The notes: generated by a model not told the origin, from the letters alone. A stretch of 64,000 nucleotides of DNA from Variovorax boronicumulans (GCF_030812215.1 NZ_JAUSSG010000008.1:310001-374000); one strand, 5' to 3'. Numbered from the stretch's first letter, positions 41,453-50,069 are shown. Translations and numbers: made by a program.

Positions 41453-42625
41453 GTGCTCTCCGCGCTCGCCATTGCCAACTACCGGTCGCTGCGCCAGTTG
41501 ACGGTGCCGCTCGGCCGCCTCACGGTGGTGACGGGCGCCAACGGCAGCGGCAAGTCGAGCGTGTATCGCGCGATGCGGCTCCTGGCCGACATCGCCAATG
41601 GCGGCGTGATCCGCTCGCTGGTGCGCGAGGGCGGGCTGTCTTCCACGCTGTGGGCCGGGCCCGAGCGCTTCTCGGCCGCCATGCTGCGCGGCGACGTGCC
41701 GGTGCAGGGCACCTCGCGCAGCGAACCCGTCGCGCTGAAGCTGGGGTTTGCCGGCGCTGAATCGGAGGACTTCGGCTACGCCATCGACATCGGCCTGCCG
41801 CCGCCGATTCCATCGACAGCCTTCTCGCGCGACCCGCAGATCAAGCACGAGGCCATCTGGAGCGGCCCGTTGCTGCGCCCTTCGACCCAACTGGTCGACC
41901 GCAAGGGCGCGGCACTGCGCCTGCGCGAAGGCAAGGGCTGGCAGGCCATCGGCCGGCCGATCCCGGCCTTCGCCAGCATGATGACCGAGCACGCCGATCC
42001 GCGCGATGCGCCCGAGATGCTCACGTTGCGCGAGCAGATGCGCTCCTGGCGCTTCTACGACCACTTCCGCTCCGACGCCGATGCGCCGGCCCGTCAGCCG
42101 CAACTGGGCACCTACACGCCCGTGCTCGCCAACGACGGCGCCGACCTGGCCGCCGCGCTGCAGACCATCCGCGAGATCGGTGATGGCGAGGCGCTCGACC
42201 GCGCCGTGGACGATGCTTTTCCAGGTGCCCGCGTCGAAGTCGAGGCCGAAGGCGACCGCTTCCAGACGCTGATGCACCAGCACGGCCTTTTGCGGCCCCT
42301 GACGGCCGCCGAACTCTCGGACGGCACCCTGCGCTACCTGTTGTGGATTGCGGCGCTCCTGACGCCTCGTCCGCCCGCGCTGCTGGTGCTCAACGAGCCC
42401 GAAACCAGCCTGCATCCCGACCTGCTGCCCGCGCTTGGCCGCCTCATCGCGCAGGCGGCGCGGCAGTCGCAGGTGATCGTGGTGTCGCACGCGGCGCGCC
42501 TGATCGCCGCCCTGGACGACAGCGAAGGCGTGCAGCACGTGGTGCTCGAAAAGCAGTTCGGCGAGACCCGCATCGCCAATCTCGACATGAGCGAGATCCC
42601 GCGTTGGGAGTGGCCCGCTCGCTAG
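41453..42625 (+). CDS. Orphan AAA/ABC-type ATPase (COG4637-like)
   Basis: A 390-residue cytoplasmic ATPase related to RecF/SMC-type and OLD-family ATPase heads. Walker A is TGANGSGKSSVYRAM (~24-38); an insert follows, then ELSDGTLRYLLW (signature-like), Walker B LLVLNEPETSLHPDLLPAL and an H-switch in VVSHAARLI. No TOPRIM or nuclease domain is attached, unlike OLD or PARIS proteins. GTG start, 28 bp after hisA, so it may be co-transcribed. Function unknown. Confidence 0.82.
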   Translation: MLSALAIANYRSLRQLTVPLGRLTVVTGANGSGKSSVYRAMRLLADIANGGVIRSLVREGGLSSTLWAGPERFSAAMLRGDVPVQGTSRSEPVALKLGFAGAESEDFGYAIDIGLPPPIPSTAFSRDPQIKHEAIWSGPLLRPSTQLVDRKGAALRLREGKGWQAIGRPIPAFASMMTEHADPRDAPEMLTLREQMRSWRFYDHFRSDADAPARQPQLGTYTPVLANDGADLAAALQTIREIGDGEALDRAVDDAFPGARVEVEAEGDRFQTLMHQHGLLRPLTAAELSDGTLRYLLWIAALLTPRPPALLVLNEPETSLHPDLLPALGRLIAQAARQSQVIVVSHAARLIAALDDSEGVQHVVLEKQFGETRIANLDMSEIPRWEWPAR

Positions 42626-42640
42626 TGGCGCGCGGAAGGC

Positions 42641-43546
42641 CTACTCGGCCTTCACCGACATCGTCTGGATGATCGTCTCCAGCTGCGCGCTCATCGGCAG
42701 GTTGATGCTCTCCCCCGAGGGCAGCTTGCGCAGGAACCAGCGCTTGTACTGGCGGTGGATCTCGCCGTCTTCCGCAAGCACCTGGAAGGTGTCGTTGATC
42801 ACCTTGGCCAGTTGCGTATCGCCCTTCCTGTACATGATCCCGTAGGGGTCGTAGGAGAGGAAGTCGCCCACCACCTCGTAGTCGGACTTGGCGGCGTCCT
42901 GCGCGATGAGGCCGTAGAGCAGCACGTCGTCGGTGGCGAAGGCGTCGGCCTGGCCGCTCTTCACGAGCCCGAACGATTCCGCGTGGTCGCGCGCCACCTG
43001 CAGGTTGATGCCGAGCTTGAATTTGTCCGACAGGTCGCGCAGCGTCTTCTCGTTGGTGGTGCCGGCGGTCACCGCCACTTTCTTGCCGGCCAGGTCGCGG
43101 AACGACTTGATCGGCGCGCCTTTCTTCACCAGCACCTTGGTGCCCGAAACGAAAATCGTCGGCGAGAAGCTCACCCGCTTCTGGCGCTCGAGGTTGCTGG
43201 TGGTGGAGCCGCACTCCAGGTCGACCTTGCCGCTGGCGACCGCATCGATGCGCGAGTCGGAGGTGACGGGCACCCACTTGATCGCGAGGCTCTTGTTCAC
43301 CGTGTCCTCGATGGCCGTGACCAGCGCGCGGCACAGCTCGATCGAGTAGCCGATCGGCTCCTTGCGCGCATTGAGGTACGAGAAGGGCACCGACGACTCG
43401 CGGTAGCCGATGGTGATGGCGCCCGTCTCGCGCGCCTTCGCAAGGGTGCCGGTGAGCTGTTCCTGCGCGTGCGCCGGTGCCGTGGCCAGCGAGGCAACCG
43501 CCAGCAGTCCGGCGAGGAGAACCGACAGCGTGGCCTTGAGCTTCAT
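42641..43546 (-). CDS. Glutamate/aspartate-type periplasmic solute-binding protein
   Basis: A 301-residue family 3 solute-binding protein. Signal peptide with cleavage after AHAQ (~28). The fold is shown by ITIGYRESSVPFSYLN, DLECGSTTSNLERQKRVSFSPTIF and AGKKVAVTAGTTNEKTLRDL, close to GltI/DEBP. Located 8 bp after dctA in the same direction, with no ABC permease or ATPase gene nearby. It may instead work with a permease encoded elsewhere, or support the symporter. The start at 43546 is the only one giving a proper signal peptide. Confidence 0.9.
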   Translation of the reverse strand: MKLKATLSVLLAGLLAVASLATAPAHAQEQLTGTLAKARETGAITIGYRESSVPFSYLNARKEPIGYSIELCRALVTAIEDTVNKSLAIKWVPVTSDSRIDAVASGKVDLECGSTTSNLERQKRVSFSPTIFVSGTKVLVKKGAPIKSFRDLAGKKVAVTAGTTNEKTLRDLSDKFKLGINLQVARDHAESFGLVKSGQADAFATDDVLLYGLIAQDAAKSDYEVVGDFLSYDPYGIMYRKGDTQLAKVINDTFQVLAEDGEIHRQYKRWFLRKLPSGESINLPMSAQLETIIQTMSVKAE

Positions 43547-43554
43547 GGCGCGCC

Positions 43555-44862
43555 TCACGCGTGGGCCGGGTGGGCGAGGGTGGCGTTGGCTTCCTCGTCG
43601 AGCGCCTTGGCGTTGACCTCGGCATCGCTCTCGGAAAGCAGCTCGCCCTCCCACTTGGCGACCACCGCGGTGGCGATGGAATTGCCCACCGCGTTGGTGG
43701 CCGAGCGGCCCATGTCCAGGAAGGTGTCCACGCCCAGGATCAGCAGCAGGCCGGCCTCGGGAATATCGAAGTGGTTCAGCGTGGCGGCAATCACCACCAG
43801 CGAGGCGCGCGGCACGCCGGCCATGCCCTTGGAGGTGAGCATGAGGATCAGCAGCATGGTGATCTGCGTGCTGATCGGCATGTGGATGTCGTAGGCCTGC
43901 GCGATGAAGAGCACGGCGAAGGTGCAGTACATCATCGAGCCGTCCAGGTTGAACGAGTAGCCCATCGGCATCACGAAGCTGGAGATCTTGCGCTTCACGC
44001 CGAAACGGTCGAGCGCCTGCAGGATCTTGGGGTAAGCCGCCTCGGAACTCGCGGTGGCGAAAGAGAGCAGGAACGCCTCCTTGATGAGCACCAGCAGCTT
44101 GAACACGCGCGGTCCGAGGAACAGCAGGCCGGCCAGGATGAGCACGCCCCACAGCACGAACAGGCCCAGGTAGAAGTCGCGCATGAACACGGCGAACTTG
44201 ATGAGAATGCCCAGCCCGTTCACGGCGACTGTGGCAGCCATGGCGGCCAGCACCGCCAGCGGCGCGAGCTTCATGACGTAGCCCGTGATCTTGAGCATTG
44301 CGTGCGAGAGCTCCTCGATGGCCGCCACCAGCGTCTTGGCCTTGTCGCCGAGCGAGGCCAGCGCCACGCCGAAGAACATCGAGAACACCACGATCTGAAG
44401 GATCTCGTTGTTGGCCATCGCCTCCACGAAAGACTTGGGCACCGTGTGGCTCACGAAGTCCTTGAAGGTGAACTTGCTGGTCGCCAGGTTGGCCGAGGCG
44501 CCGATGTCGGGCAGCGGCAAGCCCAGGTTCTCGCCGGGCTTGAGCAGGTTAGCCATGACCAGGCCGATGACCAGCGAAATGAGCGACGCGGTGAGGAACC
44601 AGCCGATGGCCTTGCCGAACACGCGGCCGACCGACTTTGCATCGCCCATGTGCGCGATGCCCACCACCAGCGTGGAGAACACCAGGGGGCCGATCAGCAT
44701 CTTGATGAGGCGCAGGAACACGTCCGAGACGATGGAGACGTAGTCCGCGATTTCCTTGGCAGCCTTCTTGTCCGGAAAGCTCGAGAAGATCATGTAGCCC
44801 ACGATGATGCCGAGCACCATGGCGATCAGGATCCATGCCGCCATCGGCAATTTTTTCTTCAT
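43555..44862 (-). CDS. Dicarboxylate/amino acid:cation symporter (DAACS family)
   Basis: A 435-residue membrane carrier of the DctA/GltP family for C4-dicarboxylates or glutamate/aspartate. About eight transmembrane helices plus two hairpins; SFATASSEAAYPKIL (HP1 serine-rich), FVMPMGYSFNLDGSMMYCT and VGNSIATAVVAKWE are conserved transport motifs. The NLDGSMMYCT motif argues against the strict DctA type and is more like glutamate carriers, but substrate is unproven. Start chosen at 44862 (KKKLPMAAWILIA). First gene of a two-gene unit with the binding protein. Confidence 0.92.
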   Translation of the reverse strand: MKKKLPMAAWILIAMVLGIIVGYMIFSSFPDKKAAKEIADYVSIVSDVFLRLIKMLIGPLVFSTLVVGIAHMGDAKSVGRVFGKAIGWFLTASLISLVIGLVMANLLKPGENLGLPLPDIGASANLATSKFTFKDFVSHTVPKSFVEAMANNEILQIVVFSMFFGVALASLGDKAKTLVAAIEELSHAMLKITGYVMKLAPLAVLAAMAATVAVNGLGILIKFAVFMRDFYLGLFVLWGVLILAGLLFLGPRVFKLLVLIKEAFLLSFATASSEAAYPKILQALDRFGVKRKISSFVMPMGYSFNLDGSMMYCTFAVLFIAQAYDIHMPISTQITMLLILMLTSKGMAGVPRASLVVIAATLNHFDIPEAGLLLILGVDTFLDMGRSATNAVGNSIATAVVAKWEGELLSESDAEVNAKALDEEANATLAHPAHA

Positions 44863-45031
44863 GCGTAACCCCTTTGTCGTGTGAGAGTGGTTTTTGTCGA
44901 GGGCTCGGGACCGACCTGCACCTTGTCCCCTCGTGCAAGCAGGCACAGGGTATCCAAAGAGGACCCGGGCACGCAATGGCTCCCAATGCCAATTCCGTGC
45001 CATGACACGGGCGCTGCCTACAATTCCTCGC

Positions 45032-45868
45032 ATGGAAATCACCCCGATCGAGTTTCGCGGCCAGCCCGCGATCCGAGCCCTTGGCGCAGATGGCAGCACG
45101 TTGACCGTGGCCCTGCATGGTGCGCAAGTGCTCTCGTGGACCACGGCCGACGGAGGGGAAAGGTTCTATGTCAGCCCCCGCGCCGTGTTCGACGGCAAGA
45201 CCGCGATCCGCGGTGGCGTGCCCGTATGTTGCCCGCAGTTCAACATGCGCGGCATGCTGCCCAAACATGGTTTCATGCGCAATTTGCCTTGGGAGCCGCA
45301 GGGCTCCGGCACACCGGGCGACACCCTGGCATTCCGGCTGCGCGACAGCGAAGCCACCCGCGGGCTCTGGCCGCACGCTTTCGAGGCGCGCCTGGACGTG
45401 ACGCTGGCTCCTGGCCAGTTGCGCATCGCGCTCACGCTGACCAACACCGATCCCGCGCCCTGGGCCTTTGCCGCGGCGCTGCACTCCTACCTTCACGTCG
45501 AGGACATCGCACAGGTGCGGCTCGAAGGCCTCACGGGCGCCAACCGCTGGGATTCGCTGCGCGACGACCGCCATGTGGAGACGGCTGCCGCATTGCGGTT
45601 CGATGCCGAGTTCGACAGCGTCTACGCCGCCCCCGCCCAACCGCTGCGCCTGGTGCAGCCGGGCGGCACGCTCGAAATTTCGCAAAGCGCGAGCTGCACC
45701 GAAACCGTGGTGTGGAACCCGGGCGCCGAACTCTGCGCCAAGCTGCCCGACATGCCCGCCGACGGCTACCGCCACATGCTCTGCGTCGAGGCAGCCCGCA
45801 TCGACGAACAAGTGACGCTGGCGCCTGGCGCCCAATGGCAGGGCTGGCAACAGCTCTCCGTTCTCTGA
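45032..45868 (+). CDS. D-hexose-6-phosphate mutarotase (aldose-1-epimerase-like)
   Basis: A 278-residue beta-sandwich epimerase of the YeaD family. GAQVLSWTTADGGERFYVSPRAVFDGKTAIRGGVPVCCPQF contains the usual sugar-phosphate-binding Arg. HGFMRNLPWEPQ and the catalytic Glu in YRHMLCVEAARID follow. TACAAT (45019-45024) ends 7 nt before the ATG and no Shine-Dalgarno is present, suggesting a leaderless mRNA. Divergent from the symporter; 22 bp before hisF. Confidence 0.9.
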   Translation: MEITPIEFRGQPAIRALGADGSTLTVALHGAQVLSWTTADGGERFYVSPRAVFDGKTAIRGGVPVCCPQFNMRGMLPKHGFMRNLPWEPQGSGTPGDTLAFRLRDSEATRGLWPHAFEARLDVTLAPGQLRIALTLTNTDPAPWAFAAALHSYLHVEDIAQVRLEGLTGANRWDSLRDDRHVETAAALRFDAEFDSVYAAPAQPLRLVQPGGTLEISQSASCTETVVWNPGAELCAKLPDMPADGYRHMLCVEAARIDEQVTLAPGAQWQGWQQLSVL

Positions 45869-45890
45869 TTTCCTTCCGGTTCAATTTCCC

Positions 45891-46676
45891 ATGCTTGCCA
45901 AACGCATCATTCCCTGCCTCGACGTCACCGGCGGCCGCGTCGTCAAGGGCGTCAACTTCCTCGAACTGCGCGATGCCGGCGATCCGGTCGAGATCGCGGC
46001 GCGCTACAACGCGCAGGGCGCCGACGAACTCACCTTCCTGGACATCACCGCCACCAGCGACGGGCGCGACCTGATCCTGCCGATCATCGAGGCGGTGGCT
46101 TCGCAAGTCTTCATTCCGCTCACCGTCGGCGGCGGCGTGCGCACGGTGGCCGATGTGCGCCGGCTCCTCAATGCGGGCGCGGACAAGACCAGCTTCAACT
46201 CGGCGGCCATCGCCGATCCGCAGGTGATCAACGACGCTTCGCAGAAGTACGGCTCTCAGTGCATCGTGGTGGCCATCGATGCCAAGCGCCGCACGCCCGA
46301 AGAAGCGGCCGCGCGTGGCCCGGGCTGGGATGTGTACAGCCATGGCGGGCGCAAGAACACCGGCCTCGACGCCGTGCAATGGGCCACCGAGATGGCGCGC
46401 CGCGGCGCGGGCGAGATCCTGCTCACGAGCATGGACCGCGACGGCACCAAGAGCGGCTTCGATCTCGCGCTGACCCGTGCGGTGAGCGATGCGGTCAGTG
46501 TGCCGGTGATCGCCTCGGGCGGCGTCGGCAACCTGGACGACCTGGCCGACGGCATCCAGACCGGCGGCGCCGACGCGGTGCTGGCCGCCAGCATCTTTCA
46601 CTACGGCGAGCACACCGTGGGCGAGGCGAAAGCCCGCATGGCCGCACGGGGCATCCCGGTGCGAATCGACCGCTGA
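45891..46676 (+). CDS. hisF: Imidazole glycerol phosphate synthase, cyclase subunit HisF
   Basis: A 261-residue (beta/alpha)8 cyclase. MLAKRIIPCLDVTGGRVVKGVNF, ELTFLDITATSDGR, LTVGGGVRTVADV and LLTSMDRDGTKSGFDL carry the two catalytic Asp residues (~11 and ~132). Partners HisH, which is upstream of the inserted genes. Follows the mutarotase gene closely. Confidence 0.97.
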   Translation: MLAKRIIPCLDVTGGRVVKGVNFLELRDAGDPVEIAARYNAQGADELTFLDITATSDGRDLILPIIEAVASQVFIPLTVGGGVRTVADVRRLLNAGADKTSFNSAAIADPQVINDASQKYGSQCIVVAIDAKRRTPEEAAARGPGWDVYSHGGRKNTGLDAVQWATEMARRGAGEILLTSMDRDGTKSGFDLALTRAVSDAVSVPVIASGGVGNLDDLADGIQTGGADAVLAASIFHYGEHTVGEAKARMAARGIPVRIDR

Positions 46677-46721
46677 ATTGACGATCAAGGGGTCTTTGCC
46701 CCATCCCCGACAATACCGCCC

Positions 46722-47111
46722 ATGAATTGGCTCGATGAAGTGAAGTGGGACGCGAACGGGCTCGTACCCGTGATCGCGCAGGAACAAGGCAGCAACGACG
46801 TGCTGATGTTCGCCTGGATGAACCGCGAGGCGCTCGAGAAGACCGCCGAGCTGGGCCGCGCGGTGTATTTCAGCCGCTCGCGCAACAAGCTGTGGTTCAA
46901 GGGCGAAGAGTCAGGCCACGTGCAGACCGTGCACGAGATCCGCCTGGATTGCGACAACGACGTGGTGCTGCTCAAGATCACCCAGCTGGGTCACGAGCCC
47001 GGCATCGCCTGCCACACCGGCCGCCACAGCTGCTTCTTCAGCAAGTACGAAAAAGGCCAGTGGACCGTGGTCGAGCCGGTCTTGAAAGACCCGGAATCGA
47101 TCTACAAATGA
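46722..47111 (+). CDS. hisI: Phosphoribosyl-AMP cyclohydrolase
   Basis: A 129-residue monofunctional cyclohydrolase. ALEKTAELGRAVYFSRSRNKLWFKGEESGHVQ and the zinc-binding IRLDCDNDVVLL and ACHTGRHSCFF motifs are present. GACAAT (46709-46714) ends 7 nt before the ATG, with no SD-like sequence. hisE overlaps its stop (ATGA); in enterics the two are one fused gene. Confidence 0.96.
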   Translation: MNWLDEVKWDANGLVPVIAQEQGSNDVLMFAWMNREALEKTAELGRAVYFSRSRNKLWFKGEESGHVQTVHEIRLDCDNDVVLLKITQLGHEPGIACHTGRHSCFFSKYEKGQWTVVEPVLKDPESIYK

Positions 47112-47500
47112 CCGGCACCGTGAACAACACCTCCAACACTTCCGATGGCCTCGCACGCCTGGCCGCAGTCATCGAGACCCGCCTGCCGGCGAACGGCGGC
47201 GACCCCGAGAAGAGCTATGTCGCGCGCCTCCTGCACAAGGGCCCCGACGCCTTCCTGAAGAAGATCGGCGAGGAAGCCACCGAGGTCGTGATGGCCGCCA
47301 AGGACGCCGACCACGGCGGCGACCGCTCGAAAATAGTGAACGAAGTGGCCGACCTGTGGTTCCACACCATGGTGGCGCTGGCGCACTATGGTTTCTCGCC
47401 GGCCGAAGTCGTCGCGGAGCTGGAGCGCCGCGAAGGCACCAGCGGCATCGAGGAAAAGGCCCTGCGCAAGGTACAGGCCCGCGAGGCATCCAACGATTGA
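47108..47500 (+). CDS. hisE: Phosphoribosyl-ATP pyrophosphatase
   Basis: A 130-residue MazG-like all-helical pyrophosphohydrolase. SYVARLLHKGPDAFLKKIGEEATEVVMAAKD and KIVNEVADLWFHTMVAL give the paired E-E-x-x-E metal site. The N-terminal ~12 residues are Asn/Thr-rich and variable. The start overlaps hisI. Confidence 0.95.
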   Translation: MTGTVNNTSNTSDGLARLAAVIETRLPANGGDPEKSYVARLLHKGPDAFLKKIGEEATEVVMAAKDADHGGDRSKIVNEVADLWFHTMVALAHYGFSPAEVVAELERREGTSGIEEKALRKVQAREASND

Positions 47501-47511
47501 AAGGACATCCC

Positions 47512-47901
47512 ATGGCCAACGACATCGTGAACGTGGAACCCGACGAATCGCTCAAGACCTGGGGCTGGGTGAGCTACATCCTGCACCTGATCGTGGCCAT
47601 CGGCGCGGTCCTGCCGGGCGCGCAGGCCTCCATCGTCATCCTGTTGGTGGCCCTGGTGATCGATTTCGTGAAGCGCGACGACGCGGCCGGCACCTGGCAG
47701 GCCTCGCACTTCAGCTGGCGCATCCGCTCGGTGCTCTGGGCGGGCCTGCTGTACATCGTCACCTCGTGGCTCTGGCTGCTGTTCTTCGTTCCGGGCTGGA
47801 TCGCCTGGAGCCTGATTTCGCTGTGGTTCCTGTACCGGATCGTGAAAGGCATGATCCGCATGAACGACAACCGCCCGATGGAACCCAAAGATGTCATCTG
47901 A
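47512..47901 (+). CDS. DUF4870-like membrane protein
   Basis: A 129-residue protein with three to four transmembrane segments (WGWVSYILHLIVAIGAVLPG; ASIVILLVALVIDFV; SVLWAGLLYIVTSWLWLLFFVPGW). The cytoplasmic-side TWQASHFSWRIRS motif is typical of this small family, related to DUF4870/Tic20-like proteins. Function unknown. Located 11 bp after hisE, and its 3' end overlaps the HIT gene by 11 bp, a position kept in many related genomes. Confidence 0.8.
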   Translation: MANDIVNVEPDESLKTWGWVSYILHLIVAIGAVLPGAQASIVILLVALVIDFVKRDDAAGTWQASHFSWRIRSVLWAGLLYIVTSWLWLLFFVPGWIAWSLISLWFLYRIVKGMIRMNDNRPMEPKDVI

Positions 47902-48250
47902 TCCGAACTGCATTTTCTGCAAGATCGTCGAAGGCAAGATCCCTTCGCGCAAGGTCTACGAAGACGAGGACCTGTTCGGTTTCCATGACATCGCGCCCTG
48001 GGCGCCGGTGCATTTCATGCTGGTGCCCAAGAAGCACATCGCCTCGATGGCGCAGCTCACGCCCGACGACGCCGCCCTGATGGGCAAGATCATGACCCTG
48101 GCGCCCAAGCTGGCGCTGGAGCAGGGCTGCAGGCCCTATCCGGACGGCGGCTTTCGCGTCGTCGTCAACACCGGCACCGAGGGCGGGCAGGAGGTTCACC
48201 ATCTCCATGTGCACGTCATGGGCGGTCCCCGGCCATGGCTTCGCGGCTGA
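47891..48250 (+). CDS. Histidine triad (HIT) nucleotide-binding protein, HinT-like
   Basis: A 119-residue HIT hydrolase acting on nucleoside phosphoramidates and aminoacyl-adenylates. CIFCKIVEGKIPSRKVYEDED at the start and the histidine triad HHLHVHVMGG near the C-terminus are complete. Start overlaps the DUF4870-like gene. Commonly found between hisE and tatA. Confidence 0.95.
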   Translation: MSSDPNCIFCKIVEGKIPSRKVYEDEDLFGFHDIAPWAPVHFMLVPKKHIASMAQLTPDDAALMGKIMTLAPKLALEQGCRPYPDGGFRVVVNTGTEGGQEVHHLHVHVMGGPRPWLRG

Positions 48251-48315
48251 ACTTCATTAAGCCAAACTGTCACATTCACCCCGACTAAAATCGGACACAT
48301 TCTTAGGAGTCTTCC

Positions 48316-48570
48316 ATGGGTTCTTTTTCTATCTGGCACTGGCTGATCGTGCTGCTCGTCGTGGTCATGATCTTCGGCACCAAGAAGCTGCGGAACATGG
48401 GTTCGGACCTTGGTGGCGCCGTCAAGGGCTTCAAGGACGGCATGAAGGATGCCAACGGCAATCCCGCCAGCGACGCTTCCGCCGCTTCGTCGGCTCCCGC
48501 GGCGCAAGTGACTGGCCAGCCGGCCAACAGCGACAAGACGATCGACGTCGAAGCGCGTCAGAAGTCCTGA
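48316..48570 (+). CDS. tatA: Sec-independent translocase subunit TatA
   Basis: An 84-residue single-span protein forming the export pore of the Tat system. MGSFSIWHWLIVLLVVVMIFGTKKLRNMGSDLGGAVKGFKDG has the transmembrane helix, the FGTKKL hinge and the amphipathic helix. The tail is Ala/Ser-rich. AGGAG lies just upstream of the ATG. First gene of tatABC. Confidence 0.97.
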   Translation: MGSFSIWHWLIVLLVVVMIFGTKKLRNMGSDLGGAVKGFKDGMKDANGNPASDASAASSAPAAQVTGQPANSDKTIDVEARQKS

Positions 48571-48583
48571 GCGCGGACCGCAC

Positions 48584-49042
48584 GTGTTGGACCTCGGCAT
48601 TGAGAAGCTGGCGCTGATCGGCGTCGTGGCGCTGATCGTCATCGGGCCGGAGAAGCTGCCGCGCGTGGCCCGCACGGTCGGCACCTTGCTCGGCAAGGCG
48701 CAGCGCTACGTGAACGACGTCAAGGCCGAAGTCAACCGCTCGATGGAGCTCGACGAGCTCCGCAAGATGAAGACCACGGTGGAGGAGGCGGCGCGCGACG
48801 TCGAGCACAACATCCACACCGGCGCGAGCGAGTTCGAAAAGCAGTTCTCCGGCTCCGGCGAAACGCTCTCGGCCCTTGCCGAGCCCGAAGTCCCGGTGCC
48901 CGAGTACAAGCACCCCCGCAAGAACTGGCGCCTGAAGCAGGGCGCCACGCCGAATTGGTACAAGGCGCGCAACGGCGTGCGTACCAAGGCGTTGTCGGGT
49001 GCGGCGCGGGTTGCCCGCTTCCGTCCCCACAAGATCAACTAG
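48584..49042 (+). CDS. tatB: Sec-independent translocase subunit TatB
   Basis: A 152-residue protein that with TatC recognises twin-arginine signals. MLDLGIEKLALIGVVALIVIGPEKLPRVARTVG contains the short N-terminal helix and the GPEKLP hinge; a charged amphipathic region (ELRKMKTTVEEAARDVEHN) and a tail rich in Pro, Arg and Lys follow. GTG start 13 bp after tatA. Confidence 0.95.
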   Translation: MLDLGIEKLALIGVVALIVIGPEKLPRVARTVGTLLGKAQRYVNDVKAEVNRSMELDELRKMKTTVEEAARDVEHNIHTGASEFEKQFSGSGETLSALAEPEVPVPEYKHPRKNWRLKQGATPNWYKARNGVRTKALSGAARVARFRPHKIN

Positions 49043-49117
49043 CGCTCCAACCCCCCGCACACCCCCGCGTCTCTCGCTTGCCGCACGCCGGCCGAAGCCA
49101 CGCTCTTTCCTTTCCCC

Positions 49118-49930
49118 ATGGCCGATTCCGACGACAAGAACAAAGACAAAGAAGACGAGCTGGCGGGCACCGAGCAGCCATTCGTGCAGCACCTGGTCGA
49201 GCTTCGCGACCGCCTGCTCTACTGCGTCTACGGCCTGGCGATCGCCGGCATCCTGCTGGCCATCTGGCCCGGACCGGGCGGGCTCATCGACCTGATCGCG
49301 ATGCCGATCCGGGCGCACATGCCGCCGGATGCCAAGCTCATCGCCATCGGCGTGTTCTCGCCGTTCTTCGTGCCGCTCAAGGTGCTGATGATGACGGCCG
49401 TGCTGCTGGCGCTGCCGTGGCTCATGTACCAGGCCTGGATGTTCATTGCACCGGGGCTCTACAGCCACGAGAAGCGTTTTGCGCTGCCGTTGATCTTCTT
49501 CGGCAGCCTGCTGGCCTATGCGGGCATCGCCTTCGTGCAGTTCTTCGTGCTGGACAAGATGTTCAGCTTCATCCAGAAGTTCACGCCCGCCGCGGTGGCG
49601 GCCACGCCCGACATCTCGTCGTACGTGGAGGCGATCCTCTCGCTCTACATCGCGTTCGGCGTCGCCTTCCAGGTACCGATCGTGGTGATGCTGCTGGTTC
49701 GCTTCGAGATGGTGACCATCGAGAAGCTGAAGTCCTTCCGCGGCTATTTCATCGTGGTGGCCTTCGTGGTGGCCGCGGTGCTGACGCCGCCCGACGTGGT
49801 GTCGCAGCTCGCGCTGGCGGTGCCGATGTGCCTGCTGTACGAGGTGGGCATCATCGGCGCGCGTTATTTCGCGATGGGCGGCAAGAAGCCAGAGGAAGAG
49901 GAAAAAGCCGACTCTTCGGCCTCCAGCTGA
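49118..49930 (+). CDS. tatC: Sec-independent translocase subunit TatC
   Basis: A 270-residue six-helix membrane protein, the signal-binding core of the Tat system. QPFVQHLVELRDRLLYC (conserved Glu), PFFVPLKVLMMTAVLLALPWLMYQAWMFIAPGLY and GVAFQVPIVVMLLVRF carry the family signatures. An acidic tail closes it. Likely clients in this window are MsrP and the Rieske protein PetA. A 7-bp hairpin (49938-49954) followed by AGTCTTTTCTT may terminate the operon. Confidence 0.97.
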   Translation: MADSDDKNKDKEDELAGTEQPFVQHLVELRDRLLYCVYGLAIAGILLAIWPGPGGLIDLIAMPIRAHMPPDAKLIAIGVFSPFFVPLKVLMMTAVLLALPWLMYQAWMFIAPGLYSHEKRFALPLIFFGSLLAYAGIAFVQFFVLDKMFSFIQKFTPAAVAATPDISSYVEAILSLYIAFGVAFQVPIVVMLLVRFEMVTIEKLKSFRGYFIVVAFVVAAVLTPPDVVSQLALAVPMCLLYEVGIIGARYFAMGGKKPEEEEKADSSASS

Positions 49931-49937
49931 AACTCAA

Positions 49938-49965
49938 GGGCTTGCGCCAAGCCCAGTCTTTTCTT
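49938..49965 (+). terminator. Possible terminator of tatABC
   Basis: GGGCTTG (49938-49944) pairs with CAAGCCC (49948-49954) around a 3-nt loop, followed by AGTCTTTTCTT. The T-run is broken, so strength is uncertain. It lies in the 139-bp convergent gap with the DegP-type gene. Confidence 0.5.
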
Positions 49966-49975
49966 CAAGTAAACA

Positions 49976-50065
49976 ACCGCGGAACCGGCTCTGCCGGGCC
50001 GCAGGTGTTGTCCCCAGCAGGGGATAGGCAAAGCGACACGAAGTGCGCGAAGCCTCTTGGGGAGG
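49976..50065 (+). repeat. Second intergenic repeat family, copy 1 (tatC/degQ convergent gap)
   Basis: A ~90-bp GC-rich element: GCGGAACCGGCTCTGCCGGG hairpin end, a CCCCAGCAGGGG mini-hairpin, then AAGCGACACGAAGTGCGCGA and CTTGGGGAG. The reverse complement of 60282-60372 matches it along nearly its whole length. The GACACGAAGTGC core is also present in relay repeat copy A, and the CGCCGGGCCGC-like left part is related too. Confidence 0.75.
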
Positions 50066-50069
50066 AGTC

